In this document: piece by piece, positions 26,686-36,335 of the stretch
Layout: each line of letters opens with the position of its first letter
Numbering within the stretch: the first letter of the stretch is position 1
Notes under the pieces: generated by a model
Told to the model about the DNA's origin: nothing
What the model saw: only the letters and a program-made list of their open reading frames with translations
Databases searched by the model: none
NCBI RefSeq assembly: GCF_001881565.1
Contig: NZ_MPDJ01000001.1
Span: forward strand, 776,953 to 840,952
DNA length: 64,000 bases
From: Eisenbergiella tayi
GTDB taxonomy: Bacteria; Bacillota; Clostridia; Lachnospirales; Lachnospiraceae
Direction of reading: 5' to 3'
Made by a program: the position numbers and the translations under genes

Positions 26686-27972
26686 TCACATCCAAAGTGA
26701 CTGTTCCAAAAACTGTCTGCATTTAAACATATCCAGCATAAATTTGTCCTGACTGCGAGCCATACCCTCATCAACTGTATATGATTCGAGAACCATCACT
26801 TCAACATGAAGCATAAAAGCTATATTTGTAAAACAATATAGTTTATGTGCAGGAGGCGCTATTATAACAGCTGTAGCGCCCTCATGGCAATAAAGAAGAT
26901 TTGTAAATGCACCACCAGCTGAACCTACAATATAATCTGCTCCATTGAATGTCTCTATCTGTTCTTTCAAAGACATTTCATCGGGATAGACAATATGAAA
27001 TCCATATTCTTGAAATAGCTGCTCAACCTCTACAAAATTAATTAAGCGCTGATTTGAACAATTTTTCCTTGACAAAAAAATCTTTTGGTGTGTCTTTTCC
27101 TGATCTAATTTTTTTTTGCCCAATACACATGTTCTGATATTCATAACTGCAGTTTGTGAAATCAAAAAATCCTGGGGCCTCATAACTGCTCCCTTGAAAT
27201 AATTAGGAGGTAACCAAATATTACGTGATATATATATCAGCTCTTTTATATGTATCTTTTCTCCATACTTTACACTGATAACTTTACGGTGCTTTTGATT
27301 GACAATATCTAAAAGTTCCATTAATTGTCTAATCTTCAATGCATTTTCATCCACTAAAATCGGATAACTATCATATTTTTGTGTATTGTCAACATATATT
27401 AACCTCGATAATATTTCCAATGTAAAATGATAATAATTCGAAGCAAAACAGCCAATTAAAGATATCGCTTTATCCAAAGTCCGACCTTTATCTATATAAG
27501 CGAGGGTTATTGCATTTTTATTCTTATATTTCATTATACTTCCAGAGGAAAGATCATACCGCCTTCCATTATTTTCATCGATTTGAAAAAAATCACATAA
27601 AATTATCTTATCTTTTAATGTCAGACAGTCACTCTGTCCAAAGACTTCTATCTCCTCTAGTTCAGCAATATATATAGGCGGGCATGTGAATTCGGTTTTG
27701 CCCCCCCCCACTCGGCTTCCATAATAATTGGGTTCAACTACTGAAGTTGAAACGTCTTCGTATAAAACAGTATAATTCAACTTATTTATTTTACAGTATT
27801 CCAATACACCATAATTTTTTTTAAACATTGTATGGTGGTTCAGACCGTATCTTTTTTTTACATCGTACAACCGATACCAATGAAACTTCATAAATTTTTG
27901 TCTAATTATAATTTTTTTCCATTTCAAGTAATGTAGTAACCACTTCCCACTCTTGTTAATTAAAGAAATCAT
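26686..27972 (-). CDS. GT61 (DUF563) family glycosyltransferase
   Basis: 428 residues. The C-terminal half has the GT61 pattern: FASNYYHFTLEILSRLIYV (histidine after two tyrosines), KIFLSRKNCSNQRLIN, YPDEMSLKEQIETFNGADYI, and VGSAGGAFTNLLYCHEGATA. Family members transfer pentoses or HexNAc from nucleotide sugars. GGGAGGG is five bases before the ATG. Codons ~88-91 (Val-Gly-Gly-Gly) hold nine consecutive G (plus strand C9 at 27701-27709); one slip would truncate the protein after about 90 residues. The stop is followed by 690 non-coding bases. Confidence 0.87.
   Translation of the reverse strand: MISLINKSGKWLLHYLKWKKIIIRQKFMKFHWYRLYDVKKRYGLNHHTMFKKNYGVLEYCKINKLNYTVLYEDVSTSVVEPNYYGSRVGGGKTEFTCPPIYIAELEEIEVFGQSDCLTLKDKIILCDFFQIDENNGRRYDLSSGSIMKYKNKNAITLAYIDKGRTLDKAISLIGCFASNYYHFTLEILSRLIYVDNTQKYDSYPILVDENALKIRQLMELLDIVNQKHRKVISVKYGEKIHIKELIYISRNIWLPPNYFKGAVMRPQDFLISQTAVMNIRTCVLGKKKLDQEKTHQKIFLSRKNCSNQRLINFVEVEQLFQEYGFHIVYPDEMSLKEQIETFNGADYIVGSAGGAFTNLLYCHEGATAVIIAPPAHKLYCFTNIAFMLHVEVMVLESYTVDEGMARSQDKFMLDMFKCRQFLEQSLWM
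27701..27709 (-). repeat. Nine-base G/C homopolymer inside the GT61 gene
   Basis: A run of nine C on the plus strand (G on the coding strand) in DNA otherwise about two-thirds A+T. It encodes part of Arg-Val-Gly-Gly-Gly-Lys. Length and place, early in a surface-glycan transferase, fit a phase-variable slippage tract. The frame is intact in this copy. Confidence 0.75.
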
Positions 27973-27987
27973 TGTCCCTCCCCACTA

Positions 27988-29772
27988 TCAATCTGGAAAT
28001 ATTTCCTTTTTTTCTCTCGGTACAGCTTTTCCCTCCTTAATTTCATATATCACATCACAATTCTTTATCGTTGTCAATCTATGTGCCACAATAATCAAAG
28101 TCTTATACCCTTGCAGCATTTCAATGGCTTCCATTACTGCTGTTTCCGTTTCAGAATCTAAGGCTGCTGTTGCTTCATCCAGAACTAAAATATCCGGGTT
28201 GCCGTATAAGGCTCGTGCAATAGCCACTCGCTGCCTTTGCCCTCCGGAAAATTTCACCCCCCATTCTCCTACTAAAGTATCTAATCCCTTGGGCTGTTTT
28301 AAAACAAATTCCTTTAGTTGTGCCATTTCTAATACTTTCCATACTTGTTCATCATTGATTTTATCATCATCAATTCCAAATGCAATATTTTTACGTATAG
28401 TAGAATCAGTTAAATAAATAGATTGAGGCACATATCCTATAACTTTGTTCCAATTTCCTCCCAATTTATCAATATTAACTCCATCCATCAATATTTCACC
28501 TTTTTGAGGCTTTAACAAACCTAGTACTAAATCTGATAAAGTCGTTTTTCCTGCACCTGACATACCTATAAAAGCAACAGAGGTACCTTTTCTTATTTTC
28601 ATATCTAAATTATCTATTATCTTTTCTTCCGAACCGGGATATGAAAACAATAATTTTGAAATAGTTAACTCTTTCTGAAATGATACCCTATTACCTTGTC
28701 CTGCTATTACATTATCTTCTGCCTTACCTTTTTCAAGTTCCTTGACCATTGACAATGTATCATAAGCAGCACTTAAAGCAGGAGCATGATAAACCAAACC
28801 ATTTATCGAACTCAATATCCCTCCCAAAGATGGTAAAATGCGGAATGCAGCAACCGCAATAACCGCCATCTGGCTGATTAAAGTATAAGCATTGTCCGAA
28901 TGAGTAATCTGAAATGCAACTGCTAACATTAATCCGGATACACACACACCTTCGATTAAATAAGATGGGCTTGCAGCTCCAACTGCCATTCGTATGCTTG
29001 CCCTATTAGCCCCCTCCATATACTTTCTATATTTATCAATAAAATACTTTTGCCGATTTGTTACTAATACCTCTTTGTTTCCTTGTATAGCCTCTAATGA
29101 TGCTTGATTGCATCTATAATTATATTCTCTTGCTTCCCTTCCATATTTTTGCATGGGTTTTCTGAAAATGACCTGTGTAAGTATAAAGCAAAACACTACT
29201 AACAATAATAGGAAAACAGCCATTGCCGGTGCTTGGACTATTATAAAAATTATAATACAAATAATTGTAAGCGCTTTAGATATAAGATTAAACATTTCCT
29301 TTACAATATTATAAACGCTAGAGACATCTGAACCTAATCCTCTTAATAATCTGGCACTATTATTATTTACGAAAAAAATATATCCCTGCTGCAAATAAGT
29401 AGTCAGAATCCTAACGGATAGTTCCCTCATTATTTTGGTGGAATATTTATTTGACACCCATATATAGAAAGCGTTATATATATTTTTAAAAATATATATC
29501 CCCATAATTCCAATACATACAAAAACAACTATATGATCTGACGACTTTAAGTTCAATAAATCTGCAAATGGTTTAATATATGGTTGGTTATATAATTCAT
29601 CTGCATCCAAAAAAGCCTGCATTAAAGGCATTAGAATCGATAGGCCTAACATCTCCAACAATGCGGCGATTAAAGACATGAAAAAAATTATTATTGTATA
29701 CTTTTTTTGTTCTTTTGTAAGAATGAAATTTAATTTATTTATAGCATCTCTGACCTTTTCCAATTCTTTCAT
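27988..29772 (-). CDS. ABC transporter, fused membrane and ATPase domains (PglK/MsbA-like flippase)
   Basis: 594 residues: six helices in residues ~25-335, then the ATPase with Walker A GMSGAGKTT (403-411), signature FSGGQRQR (508), Walker B DILVLDEATAALD (527) and switch His564. Half-transporters of this kind flip lipid-linked oligosaccharides (PglK) or lipids (MsbA). It starts 4 bases inside the end of the ketoisomerase gene (ATGA). The paralogue at 57769 is strikingly similar in the ATPase part (IPQSIYL/VPQSIYL, LTTIKNCDVIYE/LTTIKNCDIIYE). No Wzx-type flippase is visible, so these two probably export the repeat units. Confidence 0.9.
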   Translation of the reverse strand: MKELEKVRDAINKLNFILTKEQKKYTIIIFFMSLIAALLEMLGLSILMPLMQAFLDADELYNQPYIKPFADLLNLKSSDHIVVFVCIGIMGIYIFKNIYNAFYIWVSNKYSTKIMRELSVRILTTYLQQGYIFFVNNNSARLLRGLGSDVSSVYNIVKEMFNLISKALTIICIIIFIIVQAPAMAVFLLLLVVFCFILTQVIFRKPMQKYGREAREYNYRCNQASLEAIQGNKEVLVTNRQKYFIDKYRKYMEGANRASIRMAVGAASPSYLIEGVCVSGLMLAVAFQITHSDNAYTLISQMAVIAVAAFRILPSLGGILSSINGLVYHAPALSAAYDTLSMVKELEKGKAEDNVIAGQGNRVSFQKELTISKLLFSYPGSEEKIIDNLDMKIRKGTSVAFIGMSGAGKTTLSDLVLGLLKPQKGEILMDGVNIDKLGGNWNKVIGYVPQSIYLTDSTIRKNIAFGIDDDKINDEQVWKVLEMAQLKEFVLKQPKGLDTLVGEWGVKFSGGQRQRVAIARALYGNPDILVLDEATAALDSETETAVMEAIEMLQGYKTLIIVAHRLTTIKNCDVIYEIKEGKAVPREKKEIFPD

Positions 29773-30185
29773 TCTTTTTTCCTTTCACATGCTTCCACAT
29801 ATTGCAAAAATTCATCATAGTCTCTTATGTAATCATTTTCATCGTAATAATCTGAAGCAAGTACCATCAATACAGCTTCAGGTGTAAAATCATACATTTC
29901 TCTCCAGGTATTAGCTTCCACTACCAGGCCTTCTGTAGGATTACTCAAACGAACCGTAACTGTTTCTTTACCAGAATCTAATTTAATTGTACATGAGCCA
30001 CATGGACAGAACAAAACTTGCTGTAATTTTTTATGTGCATGAAAACCTCGATGGACTTCTTTCTTAGTATTATACATAAAATATACCCTTTTAACTTCAA
30101 ACGGTATATTTTTATTTTCTTCCAAAGCAATTAACTCACCTCTTTCATCGCCATGGCTCTGAAAATTTATTATTTGTATTTCCAT
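29769..30185 (-). CDS. dTDP-6-deoxy-hexos-4-ulose 3,4-ketoisomerase (FdtA/QdtA-like cupin)
   Basis: 138 residues, the family's normal length. Motifs: INFQSHGDERGELIALEE, RVYFMYNTKKEVHRGFHAHKKLQQ with the catalytic histidines, and LASDYYDENDYIRDYDEF. It would turn dTDP-4-keto-6-deoxyglucose into the 3-keto sugar; FdtA gives the galacto and QdtA the gluco configuration, which I cannot tell apart by eye. The ATG at 30185 has GGAG six bases upstream; the ATG four codons earlier lacks one. It overlaps the ABC transporter by 4 bases and follows the matching aminotransferase. dTDP-glucose supply genes (RmlA/RmlB) are not in the window. Confidence 0.9.
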   Translation of the reverse strand: MEIQIINFQSHGDERGELIALEENKNIPFEVKRVYFMYNTKKEVHRGFHAHKKLQQVLFCPCGSCTIKLDSGKETVTVRLSNPTEGLVVEANTWREMYDFTPEAVLMVLASDYYDENDYIRDYDEFLQYVEACERKKE

Positions 30186-30217
30186 AGCTCTCTCCATTCA
30201 CTCTTATAATTATATTT

Positions 30218-31315
30218 TTAAACCGAAAAATCATTAATAGCATCAATAATATAATCTGCCGCATCCTTCATACCATAATACATTGGAATGCTTAGTTCTG
30301 TCGCGCTTATCTCTTCACAAACCGGGAGTTCCCCTTCGTTAATTTTCCACTCATCATAAGCAAGCTGATTATGCATTGCAATGGGATAATGTATATTCGT
30401 CTGTATTCCTTTCTGATGTAAATATTTAACAAGAGCATCTCTATAACCTGTTCTTATCGCAAATATATGCCAAACCGGTCTTGTATAGGCCAACATAGTT
30501 GGAAGAATAATTAGACTGTTACTAATTTTACTTAAATACTTCTCTGCTATAATTTGCCTTTCAATATTTATCTTATCCAATAAAGGTAGTTTTACCCTCA
30601 AAAAAGCTGCTTGTACTTCATCTAACCGTGAATTATAGCCTTGGTAAATATGATGATATTTATAATCACTTCCATAATTTGTAAGTGCCCTGACCTTTTC
30701 CGCCAGTTTATAATCATTTGTAGTAACACATCCTGCATCTCCTAAAGCTCCCAAATTTTTTCCTGGATAAAAGCTAAAAGCTGCAGCATCTCCTAAACTT
30801 CCTACTTTTTTATCTTTATAATAAGCTCCATGCGCCTGAGCCGCATCCTCTATAACTTTAATTTGATATTTCTGAGCTATTGAAGTTATTTTATCCATAT
30901 CTGCCGGATGACCATATAGATGTACAGCGATAATCGCTTTTGTCTTATTTGTAATTTTCTCTTCAATTAAATCTCCATTAATATTGTATGTAGACAAAGC
31001 AGGTTCTACCAGAATTGGTTTTGCACCCGTTCTGCTTACCGCCAAAGCAGTAGCTATGAAAGTATTAGAAGGAATAATCACTTCATCTCCTAGACCTATG
31101 CCATATGCTTTCAATATGATAAATAATGCGTCTAAACCGTTACCGCATCCTACACAATAATTTACTCCGCAATAAGCAGCAAATTCTCTTTCAAATTCTT
31201 TACACTCATTACCATCAATATACCTACTACATTGTAAAACTTTTTCAAAAGCTGAAACTATTTCACTATGTATTTCGTCTTCCAATGGTTTAAAAGAAAC
31301 AAACGGTACATTCAT
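30218..31315 (-). CDS. DegT/DnrJ/EryC1/StrS sugar aminotransferase (FdtB/QdtB-like)
   Basis: 365 residues with PLP-binding Lys186 in [22 protein letters not shown] around residue 157, [10 protein letters not shown] and [13 protein letters not shown]. The sequence is of the type that transfers an amino group to the C3 ketone of dTDP-3-keto-6-deoxyhexoses. Next to the FdtA/QdtA-like ketoisomerase it should produce dTDP-3-amino-3,6-dideoxy-hexose (Fuc3N or Qui3N). GGAAGG lies rather far upstream of the ATG. Acylation of the amino group would be by the NeuD-like or FemAB-like enzymes downstream. Confidence 0.92.
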   Translation of the reverse strand: MNVPFVSFKPLEDEIHSEIVSAFEKVLQCSRYIDGNECKEFEREFAAYCGVNYCVGCGNGLDALFIILKAYGIGLGDEVIIPSNTFIATALAVSRTGAKPILVEPALSTYNINGDLIEEKITNKTKAIIAVHLYGHPADMDKITSIAQKYQIKVIEDAAQAHGAYYKDKKVGSLGDAAAFSFYPGKNLGALGDAGCVTTNDYKLAEKVRALTNYGSDYKYHHIYQGYNSRLDEVQAAFLRVKLPLLDKINIERQIIAEKYLSKISNSLIILPTMLAYTRPVWHIFAIRTGYRDALVKYLHQKGIQTNIHYPIAMHNQLAYDEWKINEGELPVCEEISATELSIPMYYGMKDAADYIIDAINDFSV

Positions 31316-31334
31316 ATTTATTAAACTTTCCTTC

Positions 31335-32306
31335 CTAAAGATTCGCTTTCCAGTTCTTATTGTTTTTTATCAAATAATCCTCTTTTGTCCATTTTAATGG
31401 ATTTTTATATCCATGTGTTTTCAAATACATTTTATACATCACTAAAGCTATTGTATCTTCAAGAGATAAACTTTTAAAAAAAACAACCATATCTTTTATA
31501 TTATAACTCATATGAACACAATACCAATTAAGCAATCGCAAATAATACGGTTTAACATTATATTTATTTCCATATATTCTATTTACAATGCGATAATCCA
31601 TGGCATAATCGTGTACCTTATCCACAATTGTATGTGTGGAGTTATAATTATCTTCATACTCTGTTACCGATCTATAAACACTCATAGGTTCATCAATGAT
31701 ATATTTTTTCCCTTTGTCCAATGTATAAAGCCATAACTTCATTTCCTCATTGTTTCTTGCTCCTCTTTTGAGAAATCCATTAAACTCCTTATCCTGGGCA
31801 AATACGTTTCTCATAGTCCCTACAACAGATGGAACTCCTCCGTCTAATAAATAATTATATATAGAATATTCACCAACCGGCCCCATAATATCTTGGTACG
31901 AATCTGTTTTCTGTTTATATATCAGATTTCTAGCAGATACGCTAAAATATTCTGGATTTTTTTCAAGAAATTCAACTTGTTTACTAAAAACATAATTAAT
32001 ATGCAAAAAATCATCACCGGAAAAAAGATACACATACTTTCCTTTTGCTCTCAAAAATAAATCATACATATTTGCGCATAATCCTATATTTTTTTCTCTA
32101 TTTATCAGCACTACTTTACTACCATACTCTTCCCCTAAGATACATGCAGTCTTGTCAGTTGAACAATCATTACCAATAAGAATTTCTATTGAAAATTCAA
32201 CTTTTTGCTGCAAAATACTATCAATACATTGTTTTATATATTTCTCATGATTATAAGTAACAATACAAACACTGAGTATAATTGGTTCTTTCCCACATTG
32301 CTTCAT
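31335..32306 (-). CDS. GT2 family glycosyltransferase
   Basis: 323 residues of GT-A type: [44 protein letters not shown] and YLFSGDDF (the metal site). The C-terminal half ([18 protein letters not shown]-like [28 protein letters not shown]) is shared with the decayed copy immediately upstream at 32424-33293, so this is the surviving member of a tandem pair. AAAGGAGA precedes the ATG by about twelve bases. Located just before the amino-sugar genes, it may transfer that sugar, but this is only a positional guess. Confidence 0.87.
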   Translation of the reverse strand: MKQCGKEPIILSVCIVTYNHEKYIKQCIDSILQQKVEFSIEILIGNDCSTDKTACILGEEYGSKVVLINREKNIGLCANMYDLFLRAKGKYVYLFSGDDFLHINYVFSKQVEFLEKNPEYFSVSARNLIYKQKTDSYQDIMGPVGEYSIYNYLLDGGVPSVVGTMRNVFAQDKEFNGFLKRGARNNEEMKLWLYTLDKGKKYIIDEPMSVYRSVTEYEDNYNSTHTIVDKVHDYAMDYRIVNRIYGNKYNVKPYYLRLLNWYCVHMSYNIKDMVVFFKSLSLEDTIALVMYKMYLKTHGYKNPLKWTKEDYLIKNNKNWKANL

Positions 32307-32423
32307 AAATTTACAATCTCTCCTTTGTTAATCAAAATTACTACTCATTACTAATAGTAATATTATAATCAGTTATATTAACGCAAAAAAATTATCTATT
32401 TAAGAGAAATACAGATAAAATTA

Positions 32424-33293
32424 TTATAAAAATTTATTAGTAATTCTATAAATCAATAACACATTTGAATGAAAGTGAATACAAAAAAATATGCTTTTAA
32501 AATCCTCGCTCATATAAAGGCAATAATTATTCACTAATTTAAGAAAACAAAGCTTTAAATTATATTTTTTACTATATAATTTATTTACAAGCCTAAAGTA
32601 TATTTAATAATCATGAACTTTATCTTTAATTTTATAAGTATAATAATTATTATTCTCTTCCTTGTATTCAACATAACGGTATGTTGACATAATATCTCTA
32701 AATATATTTTTTTCCCTTTATCCAATGTATAGAACTACATTTTTATTTCTTAATTATTACATAATCCCATCTTTAAAAACTCATTATTTATTTCATCCAA
32801 ATAAAAAATATTTCTCATAGTTCTATAAATATAAGATGCTTCCTGTCCAAAAAGGTAATCCAAAATTGTATAGTCACCATAAATTCCCCTATATATAAAT
32901 TTGGTTTTTATAATGTAGTTTTCTCCCCGATACATAAAAAAAATCATTAATTTGTTCAAAAATTCACTTTCCTTTTCCATACATCATCTCCTGAAAAACG
33001 AAAAAATACTTTCCCCTCGCTTTCATAAAAAGATCGTACATATCAGCACACAATCCCACATTGCTTTCTCTTTTAAACAAGTCAATACTTCATCCGTATT
33101 CACTTCCTAAAATTTCTACGGTTTTATCTGTAGAACAATCAACTCCGACTAAAATTTCCATATCAAAGTCAACCTCTTGTTCAAAAAAACTGTCCATACA
33201 TTCTCATATATGTTTTTCATGATTAAATGTAAGAAGACATATTGACAATTTAACATTACTTTTACTATTATCCATACAACTTTGAATTCCCAT
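32424..33293 (-). pseudogene. Decayed tandem copy of the GT2 gene at 31335
   Basis: Reading the minus strand from an ATG at 33293 gives VKLSICLLTFNHEKHI, a TGA, ECMDSFFEQEVDFDMEILVG then VDCSTDKTVEILGSEYG, a second TGA, ESNVGLCADMYDLFMKARGK, a frameshift, then a 76-codon piece (32750-32980) with RTMRNIFYLDEINNEFLK. After more stops it goes on [23 protein letters not shown], and MSEDFKSIF before a TAA near 32424. Every block matches the intact neighbour in order. The conserved SGDDF metal site is destroyed. It is far more AT-rich than the functional copy, consistent with long decay. Confidence 0.85.
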
Positions 33294-33310
33294 TATAATT
33301 CACTCCCATA

Positions 33311-34291
33311 TTAATATATGCCTAAATCAAATAGATACAAATATTCATATCCCTCAGTCATTAGTAATGCTCCTACTGTTGCTGAGACACAGCCTGCGCA
33401 TAAACAATTACAGCCACTCAGCAAAAGCGTTGTTGTCAAGTATTTCAATCCTTCTTCATACATATTTTTACTCTGTTCATATAACGCCTTACCAACTGAA
33501 CCTTCTTTATAGTCTACAAAATCATCTTCATATATCACCAATACTTCTCCAAACTTTTTTTGAAAAGCCTCATAGTACTCCCTGTCTTCTGTTACAAGAA
33601 AAATCTTGTTGCAATTATATTCTTTAAAAATTCTTTCTGATTCATTTATGATTTCTAAAATACCCGGCTGAATCGGATGATTTTTGGGACATTCTTTTAT
33701 ATAGTCTGTTCCCCTGCACTTAACACCTAATATTTTTTCATCTTTCGAAAAAAGTCTGTTTCGTTCTTTCTCAGCATATTCTTTTACCTTATCATTAATC
33801 CGAAGATACTTTTTTGCAAGCGCCTTCCAGTATTCAAAGTCACCAGTCTTTCCTAATAGAAATGAAACATCTAAATATGGAAACATTTGCGGTACTGCGC
33901 CAGATCCTATTATAACATTTTTACTTTTATTGATATCTGAAAGTGTATACCCCATTGGCTGCTCAAAATAGTATTCCCATGCATTTTCCTTCCCAATCTT
34001 TTTTTTATTTAAATAAATATTAAAACTGTTTTGCATATCAACGACAGGAATAAAACCATTTTTTAAAGCTTCATCAATGCGAGCAAGCGTTGTCATATAA
34101 ATAGAAAAAATCCCACAGTAAGCATCCCTTCTTCTAATAACGTAAAATGTTTTATTTCTATTCTTCCATCCAAAATGTTTGATCCGCTCTTCCCAATATT
34201 TCAATTCTTTGTTTTTAAGATAACCACGATAATATTTCAATACAGTATTTCTCCAAAGGCAGGATAATACTGTATATAACCTATTTTCCAT
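33311..34291 (-). CDS. Fucosyltransferase-superfamily (NodZ/GT23-like fold) protein, paralogue A
   Basis: 326 residues. The mid-protein motif LGVKCRGTDYIKE resembles the nucleotide-sugar-binding HxRxxD motif of alpha-1,2/1,6 fucosyltransferases and NodZ, with the first histidine replaced by Lys. N-terminal blocks TFYVIRRRDAYCGIFS, PVVDMQNS, and ENAWEYYFEQPMGYTL are shared with the products at 34308 and 59553; the C-terminal CAGCVSATVGALLM corresponds to the usual small-residue-rich acceptor/donor loop. This is not a standard fucosyltransferase; I know no characterised member. GAGGG precedes the ATG. Confidence 0.6.
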   Translation of the reverse strand: MENRLYTVLSCLWRNTVLKYYRGYLKNKELKYWEERIKHFGWKNRNKTFYVIRRRDAYCGIFSIYMTTLARIDEALKNGFIPVVDMQNSFNIYLNKKKIGKENAWEYYFEQPMGYTLSDINKSKNVIIGSGAVPQMFPYLDVSFLLGKTGDFEYWKALAKKYLRINDKVKEYAEKERNRLFSKDEKILGVKCRGTDYIKECPKNHPIQPGILEIINESERIFKEYNCNKIFLVTEDREYYEAFQKKFGEVLVIYEDDFVDYKEGSVGKALYEQSKNMYEEGLKYLTTTLLLSGCNCLCAGCVSATVGALLMTEGYEYLYLFDLGIY

Positions 34292-34307
34292 TTTCCCTCA
34301 CTTCTAA

Positions 34308-35273
34308 TTAAAGACAAATTATTTTTTTATATTTTTTATTATTCCATAATATAGCAATATTAGTTATATTGGAGTGCCCACATAATAAATAATCACATTT
34401 TGCTAAACACCATGCATCATTTAATACTTCTAACCCTAAATTATACTTATGATAAGATCTTTCATTTACTATATTCATTTCATGAATACCAACAAGCTTT
34501 TTTTCTGAAGATTTATCAGCTCGAAATGCATCATTTACAATTAACTTATAATGTGTACCTTCCAACCATTTCATATAACTCTTTATGACTTCGATTTCGT
34601 CCGACGCCAAAAAAATCATAGTTATTTGGGAGTTTTCACTTAAAATATTTTTTGTTATTTCTATATACCGAGCAGCTGTAGCAGGCATAGGATGACCTAA
34701 ATTATTTTTCATATCAGTTCCCCTGATATGGACTCCTAAAATATCTTGTCCCTCTATAATTTTTTGTCTCCAATCTTCCTGAAACTTTCTTACTATATCT
34801 GGTTTGATTCTCATATATTTGGCTATTATAGGTGCATAATAATTTATCATCTCTTCCGTTGGATATCTATAAGGTATAGATGCATATTTTTCACAATACT
34901 TAGCTAAATACTTCTCTTTCGAGTAAATATACTTTTTACTATTTAATGCTTCACCTAAACATATGGAATCAACATCCTCAAAATAATAATTCCAGGCATT
35001 TCTTTCTCCTAAAACAGGCACATCTTCACTATACAAAGTTTTATAATTTTGCATATCCACAATAGGTACATAGCCTATTTTACGCGCAAACACAATATGT
35101 CCCAAAACCCAAAAATAATTTGAAAAAAAACCCGCTCCTGGTTCTGGTCTACGAATAATGTAATATTTTTTTATTGGCCTCATTAACCAAAAAATCAATT
35201 CATTTTTTATAAAGTATTTAAATTTCGTAATTGCACAATGAATTACTTTAATAATTTCCTTTTTAGCCGCCAT
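34308..35273 (-). CDS. Fucosyltransferase-superfamily (NodZ/GT23-like fold) protein, paralogue B
   Basis: 321 residues, next to and related to the product at 33311. It keeps the full-looking motif LGVHIRGTDMKNNLGHPMPA, with the histidine and both basic residues expected of HxRxxD. Other shared blocks: YYIIRRPEPGAGFFSN, PIVDMQNYKT, and ERNAWNYYFED. The C-terminal CDYLLCGHSNITNIAILWN matches the donor-binding loop near the end of such enzymes. AAGGT precedes the ATG. Donor GDP-fucose or another nucleotide sugar is possible; this is inference from fold-level motifs. Confidence 0.62.
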   Translation of the reverse strand: MAAKKEIIKVIHCAITKFKYFIKNELIFWLMRPIKKYYIIRRPEPGAGFFSNYFWVLGHIVFARKIGYVPIVDMQNYKTLYSEDVPVLGERNAWNYYFEDVDSICLGEALNSKKYIYSKEKYLAKYCEKYASIPYRYPTEEMINYYAPIIAKYMRIKPDIVRKFQEDWRQKIIEGQDILGVHIRGTDMKNNLGHPMPATAARYIEITKNILSENSQITMIFLASDEIEVIKSYMKWLEGTHYKLIVNDAFRADKSSEKKLVGIHEMNIVNERSYHKYNLGLEVLNDAWCLAKCDYLLCGHSNITNIAILWNNKKYKKIICL

Positions 35274-35283
35274 TAAATTTACC

Positions 35284-36300
35284 TTAATTGTACTCCTTAA
35301 TATGGTTAATAAGTTTCTTTTTTAAAAACTTTTGAATAGGATATTCTACAAAATTATATACAACAATTGATAGTAATAATGTCACAATAAATGATATTAT
35401 AATAATTAAAATATCATTAAAAATAGAAGTGTTTTTTAAGTATGCAGCTAAACCCAATATTAAAGGATGAACCAGATAAATAGTATATGAATACTTATCT
35501 AAAAAATTGAGTACTTTATTTTCATAACTACATTTCTTATTTAATAATAAACCATTTAAGAATAGCAGAGAAAATATCATTGAATATGTAATTGCCATAT
35601 TACCGCTTTGAACTAGATTAAATAAAATACCTAAATTCAGAAATATAGACAAAAACAATTCTTTATTTTCCCATAATGCAAACCATATAATTATACCTAA
35701 GCCGAAGTATGGAAAATAGTTAACACATTCTAAAAAATCAAAATTAAAATTTGCCCAAATGTATGAAAAGAAAAAAAAGCCAATCTCTAACAATACTGCT
35801 GCTCGAAAATTTCTTATGTATCTTTTCGCAATCGGTACTATTACGTAAAAACTGACAAAGACAAAAACTGACCATGTTGCACCCAAATTATACCATAACC
35901 CCTCTCCTCTTGGTGCCCAACAATTTGCTAATCCCCAATATCTCAACCATCCAAATCCAAACTTATCAGGCTGCATATCCTTTGAATAAAATACATGCAC
36001 AACAAAATAGTAAAAAATCATCAAATAATATAAGGGCAAAATTCTAATTGCTCGTTTAAAATAATATTCTATCGCTCCATTCAGGCCTGACTTAACAACA
36101 CTGTTAAATGCCAAAAAACCGCTAATTATAAAAAATAGTTGTACTCCTCTTGCTCCAAAATCAGTTATAACCCTAATACTACCTTCTAAACCAACAGCGA
36201 TACCAAAATGAACACAAAAAACCCCTATGCAAGCAGCCACCCGTAAAAGACTAATAATTTCACTATTTAACTTCGTTAATTTAATACTATTTTCAGCCAT
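35284..36300 (-). CDS. Acyltransferase 3 family membrane protein
   Basis: 338 residues, about ten helices. The N-terminal signature ISLLRVAACIGVFCVHFG (histidine about 28) and GARGVQLFFIISGFLAF are typical, as is YTIYLVHPLILGL late in the protein. The likely role is O-acetylation of the surface glycan, with acetyl-CoA from the cytoplasm. The start is uncertain: ATG codons at 36300 and 36309 and a GTG at 36324; GGGATGGA in front of 36300 is a modest site. The second member is at 21231. Confidence 0.85.
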   Translation of the reverse strand: MAENSIKLTKLNSEIISLLRVAACIGVFCVHFGIAVGLEGSIRVITDFGARGVQLFFIISGFLAFNSVVKSGLNGAIEYYFKRAIRILPLYYLMIFYYFVVHVFYSKDMQPDKFGFGWLRYWGLANCWAPRGEGLWYNLGATWSVFVFVSFYVIVPIAKRYIRNFRAAVLLEIGFFFFSYIWANFNFDFLECVNYFPYFGLGIIIWFALWENKELFLSIFLNLGILFNLVQSGNMAITYSMIFSLLFLNGLLLNKKCSYENKVLNFLDKYSYTIYLVHPLILGLAAYLKNTSIFNDILIIIISFIVTLLLSIVVYNFVEYPIQKFLKKKLINHIKEYN

Positions 36301-36335
36301 ATTTTCCATCCCAAAAAAGTACACTTTTACATTTT

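Noticed and set aside
27953..28417. A 154-codon open frame on the plus strand
   Set aside because: It lies opposite the conserved ATPase domain of the ABC transporter, has no ribosome-binding site or recognisable domain, and is explained as an antisense shadow.
32750..32980. A 76-codon minus-strand frame that could be called a small protein
   Set aside because: Its sequence aligns with the middle of the intact GT2 at 31335, and the flanking DNA continues that alignment in broken frames, so it is part of a pseudogene.
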